From Oenococcus sicerae (GTDB lineage: Bacteria; Bacillota; Bacilli; Lactobacillales; Lactobacillaceae): 64,000 nucleotides of DNA. The translations under genes were made by a program, and so were the position numbers. The notes below the pieces were generated by a model that did not search any database, was not told where the DNA came from, and saw nothing but the letters and a program-made list of their open reading frames with translations. The stretch is from NCBI RefSeq assembly GCF_004102045.2, contig NZ_CP029684.2:1550001-1614000 (forward strand). Direction: 5' to 3'. The number at the start of each line of letters is the position of its first letter. The first letter of the stretch is position 1. Shown piece by piece: positions 18,220 to 27,221 of the stretch.

Positions 18220-19632
18220 TTAATCCAAATTGGCGAGAGCTTGAATGGACTTGATTAAAATTTTCATAGCCGGTTCATAATTATCCAAATGAAAATATTC
18301 ATCAATTTGGTGAGCAGTAGATTCTTGACCAATAAAGCGGGTCCCAAAACAAACACCACGCGGCATCAAACGGCCAAAAGAGGCACCAGCCGAAACATTT
18401 AAATGAGTCGCTTGACCCATCACTTGTTTGTAAATCAACAACAGCTGACTGACCACCGGGTCTTGAGCTGAAACAAGATGCGGCTTCAAACCATCATCTT
18501 GAACATTGACAGTTATCCAAGGAAAACGTTTTTCAATCATACTTGCTGCTTGATGTTCGTCAAAACCAATTGGATAACGTAAATTCAGGTTTATTTTAGC
18601 AGTCTGGTTTATCTGCCAATCAAGGATACCGGCATTCAGAGTTGTCTTACCCATTTCTTTTGTTGTGACACCAATACCTAACTGCTCAGCAAAATAATCA
18701 TTGTGAAGTATTTTAGCGAGAAAGGTTAACCAGTGAGTTGCATTTTCATCAAAATCAAAATTCAATAAAAAAACAGCCAAATAAGTAGCGGCATTTTTGC
18801 CCTCATCAGGGGTCGAGCCATGGGTTGAAAAACCGTTTAATGTGATTTGTAAACCATCATCGGCCGCCTTTAACTCACCGGTTAAGTCTGTTACTTGTAA
18901 AAACGATTGGAATAATTGATAACTTTGTTTAAAATCAGCATTTTTGATAAAAGCTTTAGCAACTCCTGGTACGATATTGGAGGCTTTGCCGGCATGAAAA
19001 GAGATCAATTGAGTCTTACTAGGGTCATCAATATCAGCATTAGACAATAGGTCTAAATGTGCAATACCCTTTTCAGCATTTTCAACGATGAAATCACCAT
19101 CAGGTGAAAAACCTAATTCTGGTCGGCCCTCGGCGGCAAAATAAGCGGCCATATCCTGCCAATCATTCTCTTCATCGCTACCAATGATTAATCGAACCTT
19201 ATTTTTAAAGGTCGCCGCTTGATCCTTTAAGAGTTTTAATGTGTAATAACTCAGCATATCCGACCCTTTCATATCGTCAGACCCTCGGCCATACAGACGA
19301 TTGCCGACAACTGTACCAGCAAAAGGTTCGTAGTGCCATAATTCCTGATCAACGGGCACAACATCGACATGAATCAAAATGCCAACTGTTTTTTCAGCAT
19401 TGCTAGGGCCGATTTCAATATAGCCAGCACGATTGTCAATGATGCCGATTTTTTGAAAACCATCCCTTGTTGCGAAGGACAATAGTTTATCCAATGCTGC
19501 TTTGGGTCCCGGTCCATAAGGCTGCCGGATATCAGCATGGTCATTGTCCCTAACAGAATTTACAGCCAATAATTCTTTAAAATCTCGTAACCACTGTTCA
19601 CGATTTGTTTTTATAGCTATTTCATCAGACAT
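18220..19632 (-). CDS. pepV: Dipeptidase PepV (M20 metallopeptidase)
   Basis: A 470-residue cytoplasmic zinc dipeptidase. It shows the M20 motifs LIHVDVVPVD (His-x-Asp), RGSDDMKG (bridging Asp) and GSDEENDW (catalytic and ligand Glu). I chose the ATG at 19632 (MSDEIAIKTNREQW), with GTGGAGG upstream and an 8-base overlap with pip; the frame is open to 19716. It is the last gene of a six-gene operon on cell-wall peptide breakdown and would finish the dipeptides to free amino acids. Confidence 0.92.
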   Translation of the reverse strand: MSDEIAIKTNREQWLRDFKELLAVNSVRDNDHADIRQPYGPGPKAALDKLLSFATRDGFQKIGIIDNRAGYIEIGPSNAEKTVGILIHVDVVPVDQELWHYEPFAGTVVGNRLYGRGSDDMKGSDMLSYYTLKLLKDQAATFKNKVRLIIGSDEENDWQDMAAYFAAEGRPELGFSPDGDFIVENAEKGIAHLDLLSNADIDDPSKTQLISFHAGKASNIVPGVAKAFIKNADFKQSYQLFQSFLQVTDLTGELKAADDGLQITLNGFSTHGSTPDEGKNAATYLAVFLLNFDFDENATHWLTFLAKILHNDYFAEQLGIGVTTKEMGKTTLNAGILDWQINQTAKINLNLRYPIGFDEHQAASMIEKRFPWITVNVQDDGLKPHLVSAQDPVVSQLLLIYKQVMGQATHLNVSAGASFGRLMPRGVCFGTRFIGQESTAHQIDEYFHLDNYEPAMKILIKSIQALANLD

Positions 19633-20545
19633 TGCCAGCCTCCACATCAGAAATAAAAGCAGATAAATGTTTAAAAAAAGCTTCAGGGTGATCTTGAGCA
19701 TGCGAGTGGCCACCATTTTTAGTCATCGCAAAATGCCCGCGAGTCAGGATTCGAACTGATCTTTGCATCGAAGCGACTGACATGGTGTCAAATTCGCCAA
19801 CCGTTTCAAGGACAGGAATATCAATTTCATTCAAACGATCAGAAACCTGCCAGCCTTTCATCGCACCTGTCACAACGAACTCATTGTTGCCTTGAAAATG
19901 ATTATAAACAGCTTCGGCCATCATAGCCATGCCAGCATCAGGATTGTAATTTGGATCGCGATTTAAATGCGCACGGTACAATTTGATGAGATTTTCATGA
20001 TAATGAGAACCAGAAAAGTTACCAGCAGCTTCAATTTTTTTCATATAATTGAATTCATCGCTGCCAAACATTTCCAATAGTTCTTGATTGATCTGTTTCA
20101 CATAATCTTGAATATTATCGTTCATTGAAAAAACGATACCAGCCTTCAAATGACTGCGATAGTCGGCACGCAACATATATTCATAAGTCAAAAGGCCACC
20201 CCAAGAATGACCTAATAAATAAAAATGATCCAGACCAAATAGTTGTCGCACTTCCTCAACTTCATTAACATAATAGTCAATCGTTAAATATTTATCTATG
20301 TTTTCAGTCTTCGAAAAATCAGGCGATTCGCTATGGAAAGAACCCAATTGTTCATAAACAAAAATTTCCGCATTCATGTTTGCGAATTGTTCTAGCTGAT
20401 CGGCCCAGGTTATAAATTCATCAGCATCATCACCAGGACCACCGTGCAGCGCTAGAATCTTGATCGGTGCTTTGGCATCGCCATAACGCACCCCCCACAG
20501 GTCATAGCCGTTTTTTAAATGTAAAATTTGTGTTTTATGTTTCAT
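19625..20545 (-). CDS. pip: Proline iminopeptidase-like alpha/beta hydrolase
   Basis: A 306-residue alpha/beta hydrolase of peptidase family S33, which removes N-terminal residues, classically proline. Motifs are the oxyanion-hole LHGGPGDDADEF near residue 35, the nucleophile elbow LLGHSWGG near residue 110, and a C-terminal GGHSHAQD histidine. The start overlaps the M15 gene by 4 bases (ATGA). There is no signal peptide, so it acts in the cytosol. Confidence 0.85.
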   Translation of the reverse strand: MKHKTQILHLKNGYDLWGVRYGDAKAPIKILALHGGPGDDADEFITWADQLEQFANMNAEIFVYEQLGSFHSESPDFSKTENIDKYLTIDYYVNEVEEVRQLFGLDHFYLLGHSWGGLLTYEYMLRADYRSHLKAGIVFSMNDNIQDYVKQINQELLEMFGSDEFNYMKKIEAAGNFSGSHYHENLIKLYRAHLNRDPNYNPDAGMAMMAEAVYNHFQGNNEFVVTGAMKGWQVSDRLNEIDIPVLETVGEFDTMSVASMQRSVRILTRGHFAMTKNGGHSHAQDHPEAFFKHLSAFISDVEAGNV

Positions 20546-21201
20546 TCGTTATACTGGGTCTGAATAAATAGCTTGTCCCGTTGCTCCTTTTTTAATAAAT
20601 CAATATATTCCTCTAAAGAAAGTCGTTGACCACTAATAAATTGTGCATTCTCTCGACCAACGTAACGAAAATGCCAAGACTCATATTTCACGCCAGTAAA
20701 AGCCTCTTTGCCCTTTGGAAAACGCAAAATAAAACCGAACTTTGGTGCATTACTAATCAGCCATTGCTGTGAAGGCAATTGATCAGCTTCGGGATATAAA
20801 TCTCCTTTTTCTTTTAGAAAACTGCTATCGATGATGTCGACTGCTAGACCGGTATGGTGTTCTGAAGCTCCAGGTGCCTGCAAATAAGCTAAAACTTGTT
20901 TGACTGCATCCCGATCTGAAAAACCTTGTTTTGTATATACTGTCAGCGAATTATCGAACAGTTTTTGCTGCTGTGCGATAGAACGGTAGCCTGATACCAA
21001 GGTTAGCTTAAACATCTTTTTTTCAGCGGCCGCTAAAAAAGCCAATAAGTTTTCCAAAATACTAACATCAAAGGATTCGCGACCAATTTTAAATTTTCTA
21101 AAAGCAATTTCGGAACGCAATTTATGCTTACGATTCACCAATTTTAACAAAGGATTGTCTAAGTAGGCATCATTTGGAAGTGTTTGTTTTATTTTTGCCA
21201 T
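20542..21201 (-). CDS. M15 (VanY/LdcB-like) carboxypeptidase without signal peptide
   Basis: A 219-residue zinc carboxypeptidase with the full M15B signature: VSGYRSIAQQQKL, then SEHHTGLAVD (His115 and Asp122 ligands), and ESWHFRYVG (Glu174 catalytic, His177 ligand). Secreted homologues trim D-Ala from peptidoglycan stem peptides. This one begins MAKIKQTLPNDAYLD with no signal peptide or anchor, so it should act on muropeptides already inside the cell. Its start overlaps the preceding gene by 13 bases. Confidence 0.85.
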   Translation of the reverse strand: MAKIKQTLPNDAYLDNPLLKLVNRKHKLRSEIAFRKFKIGRESFDVSILENLLAFLAAAEKKMFKLTLVSGYRSIAQQQKLFDNSLTVYTKQGFSDRDAVKQVLAYLQAPGASEHHTGLAVDIIDSSFLKEKGDLYPEADQLPSQQWLISNAPKFGFILRFPKGKEAFTGVKYESWHFRYVGRENAQFISGQRLSLEEYIDLLKKEQRDKLFIQTQYNE

Positions 21202-21983
21202 AATTGATCTCTCACTTGTGAAAATAGCTCCTTCGTCTGAGTATAACGCGTATCTCGGTCGCGCAACTGCGAACTTTCTAGCCCTAGCAATTCTAATAAA
21301 TATTGTTTCTGATTCATTTTAAAAAAAGCAACTAGATCGTCTTCTTTAGCGCCGTTTGCAATCGAGATCGTGACTAAATCAGCATCATTTAAAAAAACAT
21401 TCGGATTTTTAATTTTAATGGCTTGTCGATCTGATTGGAAAACAAGCTCCGGTTGTTTGGCTAACTCAAGCATTTCTGGAAAATCGTTAAATAATTTATT
21501 CAGGATTTTTAACAAGGATCTGGCAGTCATGTGGCTGTCTTGTATGAGTTGATCATCATCATTTTGATCCGAAACAGTAAAAAAATCATCTTTAATTTTT
21601 AATTGCTCGAAAAAATGACTTGTTTCGCAACGCCAATTATGATCATTGCCGAAAACTGTATTAATCAGTAAAAAGGCAGCTGTTTTATCAGAAAGGATCA
21701 TCAAAATCTCAATTGCTTGTTTGACTGATAGCAATTCTCCTGTCGATAACTTTATTTTTGCTGACGGGTCCTTTTCCGAAAAAGAATGAGCAGCATCGCT
21801 CACAATGATCGGTGCATTAAACGCCAGATCATGGCTTCTAATGGCAGCTAAACTTTCATACAAAATAACAAATTTATCTAACTGACCGGTCGCCAGCAGT
21901 TCTGTAGACTTTTTTTCAGCAAGAATTCTGCCATTCAATTCAGCACACAAGCCGGATTCAGCAGCAATTTGAAACTCAGTCAT
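21189..21983 (-). CDS. Serine-hydrolase-fold protein with degenerate active site
   Basis: A 264-residue protein resembling a DacA/beta-lactamase-fold DD-carboxypeptidase, but every catalytic motif looks lost. The region where SxxK is expected reads GQLDKFVILY, the SDN motif reads LSDKTAAFLLIN, and the KTG region reads ISIANGAKEDD. No signal peptide. It overlaps the intact serine hydrolase before it by 8 bases. It may be a structural or binding partner of that protein. The fold call is by motif spacing and moderate. Confidence 0.6.
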   Translation of the reverse strand: MTEFQIAAESGLCAELNGRILAEKKSTELLATGQLDKFVILYESLAAIRSHDLAFNAPIIVSDAAHSFSEKDPSAKIKLSTGELLSVKQAIEILMILSDKTAAFLLINTVFGNDHNWRCETSHFFEQLKIKDDFFTVSDQNDDDQLIQDSHMTARSLLKILNKLFNDFPEMLELAKQPELVFQSDRQAIKIKNPNVFLNDADLVTISIANGAKEDDLVAFFKMNQKQYLLELLGLESSQLRDRDTRYTQTKELFSQVRDQLWQK

Positions 21984-22740
21984 GAAAGTTATCCCAAATT
22001 AATGCACCAATTTTCGAAAACAGGTCAACAATTTCTATTCGACTTACAATTTTCGGATCATATTTCGTTAACAGCACAGCAATCGTTTTTTGATTTTTTT
22101 CGTCAAATAGAATAGCATCATGATCAATACCGATCCCTTCACCGGTTTTATTAAAAAAATCCACCTTTTCTTCACCGGATTCAGCAAAAGAAATCTCAAA
22201 CTTGTCCAAAGACTGTTGATTAAAAAGTGCTTTTTTAGCGAGCGGAAAAGCCATTAAATTCGTTAACGCTGCCGCCAGATCATAAACAGTGGTCTGATTA
22301 TCTTTTGGATTCGTAAAATCCATGAATTTTCTCGATAGCCGTGTTGAGGGGTAATGTCGGCTAATCCATTGACTAAGTTTTTCAATACCGATAAAATCAA
22401 TCAATTGATTAGACGCCGTATTATCAGAAAGTGCCAGCATCATCATGATCAAGTCTGCTAATGAAAAACGTTTTTCATCTAAAATCGGCGTAATGCCAGC
22501 ACCAAAAACCGTCTCTCGAATCTCATATTTAGTATTTTTTAATTCATCAATTGAAAAATTTGAACAGTAATAATCAGCAATCATCAATTTGATAACGCTG
22601 GCGCTAGGCATAGTCTGATCACCATGCAAAATGAACTGGTTATCGTTTGTTGATAAATAAAAGGCAAAATCAATTCTTGCGTCAAAAGGATCAAGAACCG
22701 CTTTAATTTTTTGACTCATTTCCGAGAAAGTTACAACCAT
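21976..22740 (-). CDS. Serine hydrolase, class A beta-lactamase-like, cytosolic
   Basis: A 254-residue protein with all three active-site motifs of the class A beta-lactamase/DD-peptidase fold: SVIK (Ser48, Lys51), SDN (105-107) and KTG (198-200). It starts MVVTFSEMSQKIKAV with no signal peptide, unlike true beta-lactamases. With the epimerase and carboxypeptidase around it, a muropeptide amidase or DD/LD-peptidase role is more likely than drug resistance. AGAGGACTGAC precedes the ATG at 22740, inside the epimerase gene. Confidence 0.75.
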   Translation of the reverse strand: MVVTFSEMSQKIKAVLDPFDARIDFAFYLSTNDNQFILHGDQTMPSASVIKLMIADYYCSNFSIDELKNTKYEIRETVFGAGITPILDEKRFSLADLIMMMLALSDNTASNQLIDFIGIEKLSQWISRHYPSTRLSRKFMDFTNPKDNQTTVYDLAAALTNLMAFPLAKKALFNQQSLDKFEISFAESGEEKVDFFNKTGEGIGIDHDAILFDEKNQKTIAVLLTKYDPKIVSRIEIVDLFSKIGALIWDNFHD

Positions 22741-23817
22741 GTCAGTCCTCTTAAAGCTGCTGTTTCGATGAATGTTGAGTTAAAAGTGAAGGATTTCTGA
22801 TTACGCTTGATCCAGCCTTGAAAAATTTCTTCTTGAAACATTAAAGGCGAGTCTAAGTCAACATACTTAACAATTGGATAGGCATTTGCTAAAGCAGCTG
22901 AAAAAGCTATACCGATGTTTGACTCGATCATGCAGCCAAGCATGGCTGGTTTTTCAATTGATTCAGCATAATCCAATAGTGCTTTAGCTTGTGAAATGCT
23001 GCCAGCTTTTTCTAATTTAACGTTATAGCCATCGAAATCAACACCAGCCCTGAGTTTGCGAGCATCATTGAATTCATGGATCGATTCATCAAGAATGATC
23101 GGAAAATTAAATTGCTTGACGAGTTGATCGTACTCATCTTCATATCCAATCGCTAAAGGCTGTTCAACTATTTCGATCGGCAATTTTTTTTTGCGAGGCT
23201 AGCTGATTAAATTGCAAGCTTTGTCGGACATTCCAAGCCTGGTTTGCATCGATACGAAAGGAAATTTTTGGAAATGCTTTAACCAGACGACTTAATTTTT
23301 GAATTTCTTCAGGGATAGCGTTTTCCCCGACTTTTATCTTTAAAATTGAAAAACCTTGATCAACAATTTTCTGAGCTTCGACTTGCATTTGCCGATCATC
23401 ATTAATGCTCAAGGTAAAGTCCGTACCGATCTGTCCCTTTGCCGGGGCAAAAAAATCAGCTAAATTACCATGCTGATCTTTAACAAGTAAATCTAAGAAT
23501 GCCTCACTGACCGAATTTCTGGCGGCAGAATTCTGTGTAATCAATTTTGCAACAAAGCTATCAAATTTACCAATGTTTTCAAAATTTTTACCAAGAATCG
23601 CTGGAAAAATGATCTGCCTTAAAACACCAACGATGCTTGCATCACTATCGCCGGTCACGCGCAGTGAAGGAACCGCCTCTCCGTAACCGAAATGGCCTTG
23701 TTCTGATTTTAATTGAACAATCCAGCCATTCGCTGTGTTTTGAGCGTGTAATGCAGTTTTGAAAGTCGTTTTCAAAGCTACCGAATAATGGGCTAACTGA
23801 CATGCAATAATCTTCAT
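22731..23817 (-). pseudogene. L-Ala-D/L-Glu epimerase, frameshifted at an A9 tract
   Basis: This is an enolase-superfamily dipeptide epimerase that converts L-Ala-D-Glu from peptidoglycan to L-Ala-L-Glu. It is split in two frames. The 5' part (23817 to 23176, from MKIIACQLAHYSV) carries LKIKVGEN (catalytic Lys) and RIDANQAW (metal Asp). The 3' part (from 23183, LPIEIVEQPL) carries the metal-binding EQPL and LDES, and the second catalytic lysine in VKLEKAGSI. They join perfectly if one A is removed from a run of nine (T9 on the plus strand, 23184-23192). All catalytic residues survive, so this is either a recent one-base slip, a sequencing error, or a slippage-expressed gene. Confidence 0.85.
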
Positions 23818-23830
23818 ACAATCTAGCCTA

Positions 23831-23860
23831 CTAAAAAATCAGCTCCTTGGCTGATTTTTA
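23831..23860 (-). terminator. Terminator between apt and the epimerase operon
   Basis: AAAATCAGC and GCTGATTTT around the loop CAAGGA on the minus strand, followed by T-rich sequence. It ends the obg-rnz-recJ-apt transcript. Confidence 0.8.
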
Positions 23861-23861
23861 A

Positions 23862-24389
23862 TCAATATTCAAGCAAAGCTTTAAATGGAACATTATCAAT
23901 TTTCATGATATTTTCACGCCCATTAAGGTCTTCGAGTTCAATAAAGAACCCAGTACCAACAACGATCCCGCCTAGTTGGCGAACCAAGTTCATCGTCGCT
24001 GTGATCGTACCACCAGTTGCTAACAAATCATCAACGATAAAAACACGCTGGCCTGGTTGGATGGCATCAACATGCATTTGCAATTCGCTGTGACCATATT
24101 CCAAACCATATTTAGCGTTAACAGATTTGCGGGGAAGCTTGCCATATTTACGTGCTGGCACAAAACCGATACCCATTTGATATGCCATTGGCGATCCAAC
24201 CACGAAGCCGCGAGCCTCAGGACCAGCAATGATATCAGGATGAAGCGGACGCGCGAAATCAATTAATTGATTGATCGCTTGGCGGTAGGCTGCACCGTTT
24301 CCGATCAACGGATTGATGTCACGAAACATAACTCCTTTTTCCGGAAAATCCGGCGTTGTTGCAATATAATCGTGTAAATCAATTTCCAT
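23862..24389 (-). CDS. apt: Adenine phosphoribosyltransferase
   Basis: A 175-residue purine salvage enzyme that makes AMP from adenine and PRPP. The PRPP-binding loop is VFIVDDLLATGGT; other family marks are FPEKGVMFRDI and GPEARGFVVG. I start it at the ATG at 24389 (MEIDLHDYIATTPDF); the frame is open to 24467. It overlaps the end of recJ by 11 bases, as in related genomes. Confidence 0.95.
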   Translation of the reverse strand: MEIDLHDYIATTPDFPEKGVMFRDINPLIGNGAAYRQAINQLIDFARPLHPDIIAGPEARGFVVGSPMAYQMGIGFVPARKYGKLPRKSVNAKYGLEYGHSELQMHVDAIQPGQRVFIVDDLLATGGTITATMNLVRQLGGIVVGTGFFIELEDLNGRENIMKIDNVPFKALLEY

Positions 24390-26247
24390 TTTCTGCTCGC
24401 TTTCGATAAGTATCCGACTCGGATAATTCAGCATGTTTTGCTTCTGGCAAGACAAAAACAACGCCATTTACAATTTTAACAAATCCTAATTCTAAAAATA
24501 CTTTTTGATAGAAATCATTTGGTGAATATAAAACATCTTGTGCGTAATAGTGTTTGTACATACGTGTAAAAGTGAGTCGATCAGGCAAATTTTCTTCACT
24601 TTTAATATCTAAAGCAATCAGTTGCAGTGACTGCCGCTGCTGCCATTCATTCAAAGATAAGGTACCAACAATTGATAAGGTCTCGCCAATTTGGATTTTG
24701 CCAATTAAATCTGGTCGATTGAAGAATAGAATATCACCATTAAAACCAATCACTTTTAATTTAAAGTGTTTTCCTGCCGACCCTAAAATTTGACTATTTG
24801 CCAAACGAACATGTTTCAATTCTAAAATTGGCTGCGGATTCGCTTCACCAAATGGCGCTAACTTTCTTAACTGCTGAAAAGTCTGAATAGATAAATCTTG
24901 GGCTTGAACTTGAGCGTCAACCTGCATTTTTTCGCTTTGAAAACGGTAATCATGTGCATTGATTTTAGCAGCGAATTTGTCTAAGTCTACCGCTTTTAAG
25001 CTCAATCCAGCCGCTTGCTTGTGGCCGCCAAAGGATATAAACAGAGTATCCGCTTTTTTCAAAGCTGCAAAAATATCAAAATCAGAAACACTGCGGGCTG
25101 AACCTTTGGCAATGCCGTCACGAATTGAAAAAACAACTGCTGGACGACCGAATGCAGAAGATAAGCGACCAGCCACGATGCCGATCACGCCTTCATGCCA
25201 ATTATCACCAGCTGCAATAATGACATCCTTTCCCTGTGGGGAAACTTGTTTTTTCGCTACATCGTAAATTTTTTCAACTTCTTTTTGACGTTGTTTATTC
25301 AAATGTTCCACCTGATCAACGATCTTGACGATTTTTTTCTCGTTATCGCTCACCAATAACTCAACACCAGTGGCCGCATCAGCCATTCGGCCGAGTGAAT
25401 TCAGTCGAGGCGCAATTTTAAAAGCGACATCAACAGCAGACAAGTTATTCAGTTTCAAATCCGCCTTCTCCGCCAGCTTTAAAAGGCCTAGATTCCTGCC
25501 GTCTTTGAGCAGCTGCAAACCTTTTTTGATCAAAATCCGATTTTCACCAATCAAAGGCATCACATCGGCAATTTCTCCAACGGCTGTTAAAGGCAAAAAT
25601 TGTTCTGCTTGTTTGTCGCCTAATAAGTATTCAGCAATTTTGTAAGCAATGCCAGCCGCCGATAAATCCTTAAAAGAATAATCAGGCGACAATTCCGGAT
25701 GAATGATCACCTTAGCTCTTGGCAATTTCTCAGGCAATTCATGATGATCTGCAATCAAAACATCCACACCATTCTGGTTGGCCAATTCGACTGCGTCATA
25801 GCCGGAAATACCATTATCAATTGCAAAAATAATCGCAGCACCAGTATCAATGAGATGCTGATAGACTACTAAATTCGGTCCATAACCATCTTTAAAGCGA
25901 TTCGGAATATAATAATCGACTTTCGCACCAATAAGGCGCAAAGTCTTCATCAAAATTGCGCTACTCGTAATACCATCTGCATCATAATCGCCATAAATCA
26001 CAATTTTTTCTTGTTTAGCAACAGCTGTTTCTAAACGTCTTTTCAACAAATCTATCTGACTCAAATGACTTGGATCAATCAATATTTTGCTATCTAAATC
26101 AAAAAAGCGTTGAATCGCAGGTAATGATGAAAAACGGTTGGCTAAAACGCGACTGGTCAATTGATTGAAAGCGAAATGGTGAACGATAGCCTGAATCAAA
26201 CGCCCATCCGGATTTTTCTCTATCCAAGGATATTGATTATCCAGCAT
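24379..26247 (-). CDS. recJ: Single-stranded-DNA exonuclease RecJ, compact form
   Basis: A 622-residue DHH-family 5'-3' exonuclease for recombination and repair. Motifs are VIYGDYDADGITSSA, DNGISGYDAV, ADHHELP and NSLGRMADA. The OB-fold region follows. Bacillus-type RecJ has about 750-790 residues; here the extreme C terminus (LELGFVKIVNGVVFVL, then SESDTYRK) is kept while roughly 130-150 residues before it are missing. I chose the ATG at 26247 (MLDNQYPWIEKN) with GGAAAG upstream. It overlaps rnz by 11 bases. Confidence 0.9.
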   Translation of the reverse strand: MLDNQYPWIEKNPDGRLIQAIVHHFAFNQLTSRVLANRFSSLPAIQRFFDLDSKILIDPSHLSQIDLLKRRLETAVAKQEKIVIYGDYDADGITSSAILMKTLRLIGAKVDYYIPNRFKDGYGPNLVVYQHLIDTGAAIIFAIDNGISGYDAVELANQNGVDVLIADHHELPEKLPRAKVIIHPELSPDYSFKDLSAAGIAYKIAEYLLGDKQAEQFLPLTAVGEIADVMPLIGENRILIKKGLQLLKDGRNLGLLKLAEKADLKLNNLSAVDVAFKIAPRLNSLGRMADAATGVELLVSDNEKKIVKIVDQVEHLNKQRQKEVEKIYDVAKKQVSPQGKDVIIAAGDNWHEGVIGIVAGRLSSAFGRPAVVFSIRDGIAKGSARSVSDFDIFAALKKADTLFISFGGHKQAAGLSLKAVDLDKFAAKINAHDYRFQSEKMQVDAQVQAQDLSIQTFQQLRKLAPFGEANPQPILELKHVRLANSQILGSAGKHFKLKVIGFNGDILFFNRPDLIGKIQIGETLSIVGTLSLNEWQQRQSLQLIALDIKSEENLPDRLTFTRMYKHYYAQDVLYSPNDFYQKVFLELGFVKIVNGVVFVLPEAKHAELSESDTYRKRAENGN

Positions 26248-27214
26248 TAACTTGATCTTTCCGTTCAGATTTTTTAGCCGGGATATCAAAAACTTCCAAG
26301 TCGTGAGCAATTTCAGTATTCGGAAAAACGGACTTCGCTTGTTTGACCAATTGATCAGCCATATGTCCCAGATAGCGAGCAGAAATATGTGTCAAAATCA
26401 ATCCTTTAGCACCAGCTTTTTTAGCATGCTCGGCCGCTTGAACAGAAGTAGAATGTCCATGTTTTTTAGCCATGACACTGTTATCGCCATCATAGGTGGC
26501 TTCATGAACCAAAACATCGGCATTTTTTGCCGCATCAATAATCGCTGGTGTCTCTTTCGTATCTAAAACAATCGCGACAATTCGACCAGGCCGATCCGAG
26601 CCAACGAACTCTTGGCCGTTGATGACACGTCCATCAGAAAGTTTGATCGTCTGACCAGCTTTTATTTTGCCAAAAACTGGACCGGATTGAAGACCTAGAT
26701 CCAGCAGTTTCTGTACCTCCAACTCACCCACCGTATCTTTTTCAACGACTCGATAGGCATAGTCTTCGATGCCATGATTCATTGCGAAAGCCGATACTGA
26801 AAATTGTTTATCATTAAAAATCACGCCTGTATGGACCTGAACAAAATTGACGCGATACTGCAGACGGACTTGTGCCGCTCTCAGCACAGAAAAAACAAAT
26901 TGCTGCAAAGCTGCTGGTCCATAAATGGTTAAATCCGTCGGTCTCCCACCATCGATAATTTCCGATCCTTGAAAATTACGAGAAGTCAAAAATCCTGGCA
27001 AGCCAAAAATATGGTCGCCATGCATGTGCGTGATAAAAATCTTTGTAACTTTGCGCGATCGCGTATTCGATTTTAATAATTGGTGCTGCGTTGCTTCACC
27101 AACATCAAAAAGCCAAACCTCATTTCTCTCGTCTAAAAGACGTAAAGCAATTGAAGTGACATTTCGCTGTTTGCTCGGCTGACCTGCCCCGGTTCCTAAA
27201 AATTCTAATTCCAT
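26237..27214 (-). CDS. rnz: Ribonuclease Z
   Basis: A 325-residue metallo-beta-lactamase-fold endonuclease that matures tRNA 3' ends. The zinc motif is THMHGDH (His63, 65, Asp67, His68), with MELEFLGTGAGQPSKQRNVT at the N terminus, and AMNHGIEDYAYR and EATYDG further on. It is 7 bases downstream of obg. Confidence 0.94.
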   Translation of the reverse strand: MELEFLGTGAGQPSKQRNVTSIALRLLDERNEVWLFDVGEATQHQLLKSNTRSRKVTKIFITHMHGDHIFGLPGFLTSRNFQGSEIIDGGRPTDLTIYGPAALQQFVFSVLRAAQVRLQYRVNFVQVHTGVIFNDKQFSVSAFAMNHGIEDYAYRVVEKDTVGELEVQKLLDLGLQSGPVFGKIKAGQTIKLSDGRVINGQEFVGSDRPGRIVAIVLDTKETPAIIDAAKNADVLVHEATYDGDNSVMAKKHGHSTSVQAAEHAKKAGAKGLILTHISARYLGHMADQLVKQAKSVFPNTEIAHDLEVFDIPAKKSERKDQVNAG

Positions 27215-27221
27215 AAGTTAT

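Noticed and set aside
21976-22740. Beta-lactamase resistance gene
   Set aside because: The active-site motifs fit, but there is no signal peptide and the operon is about cell-wall peptides.
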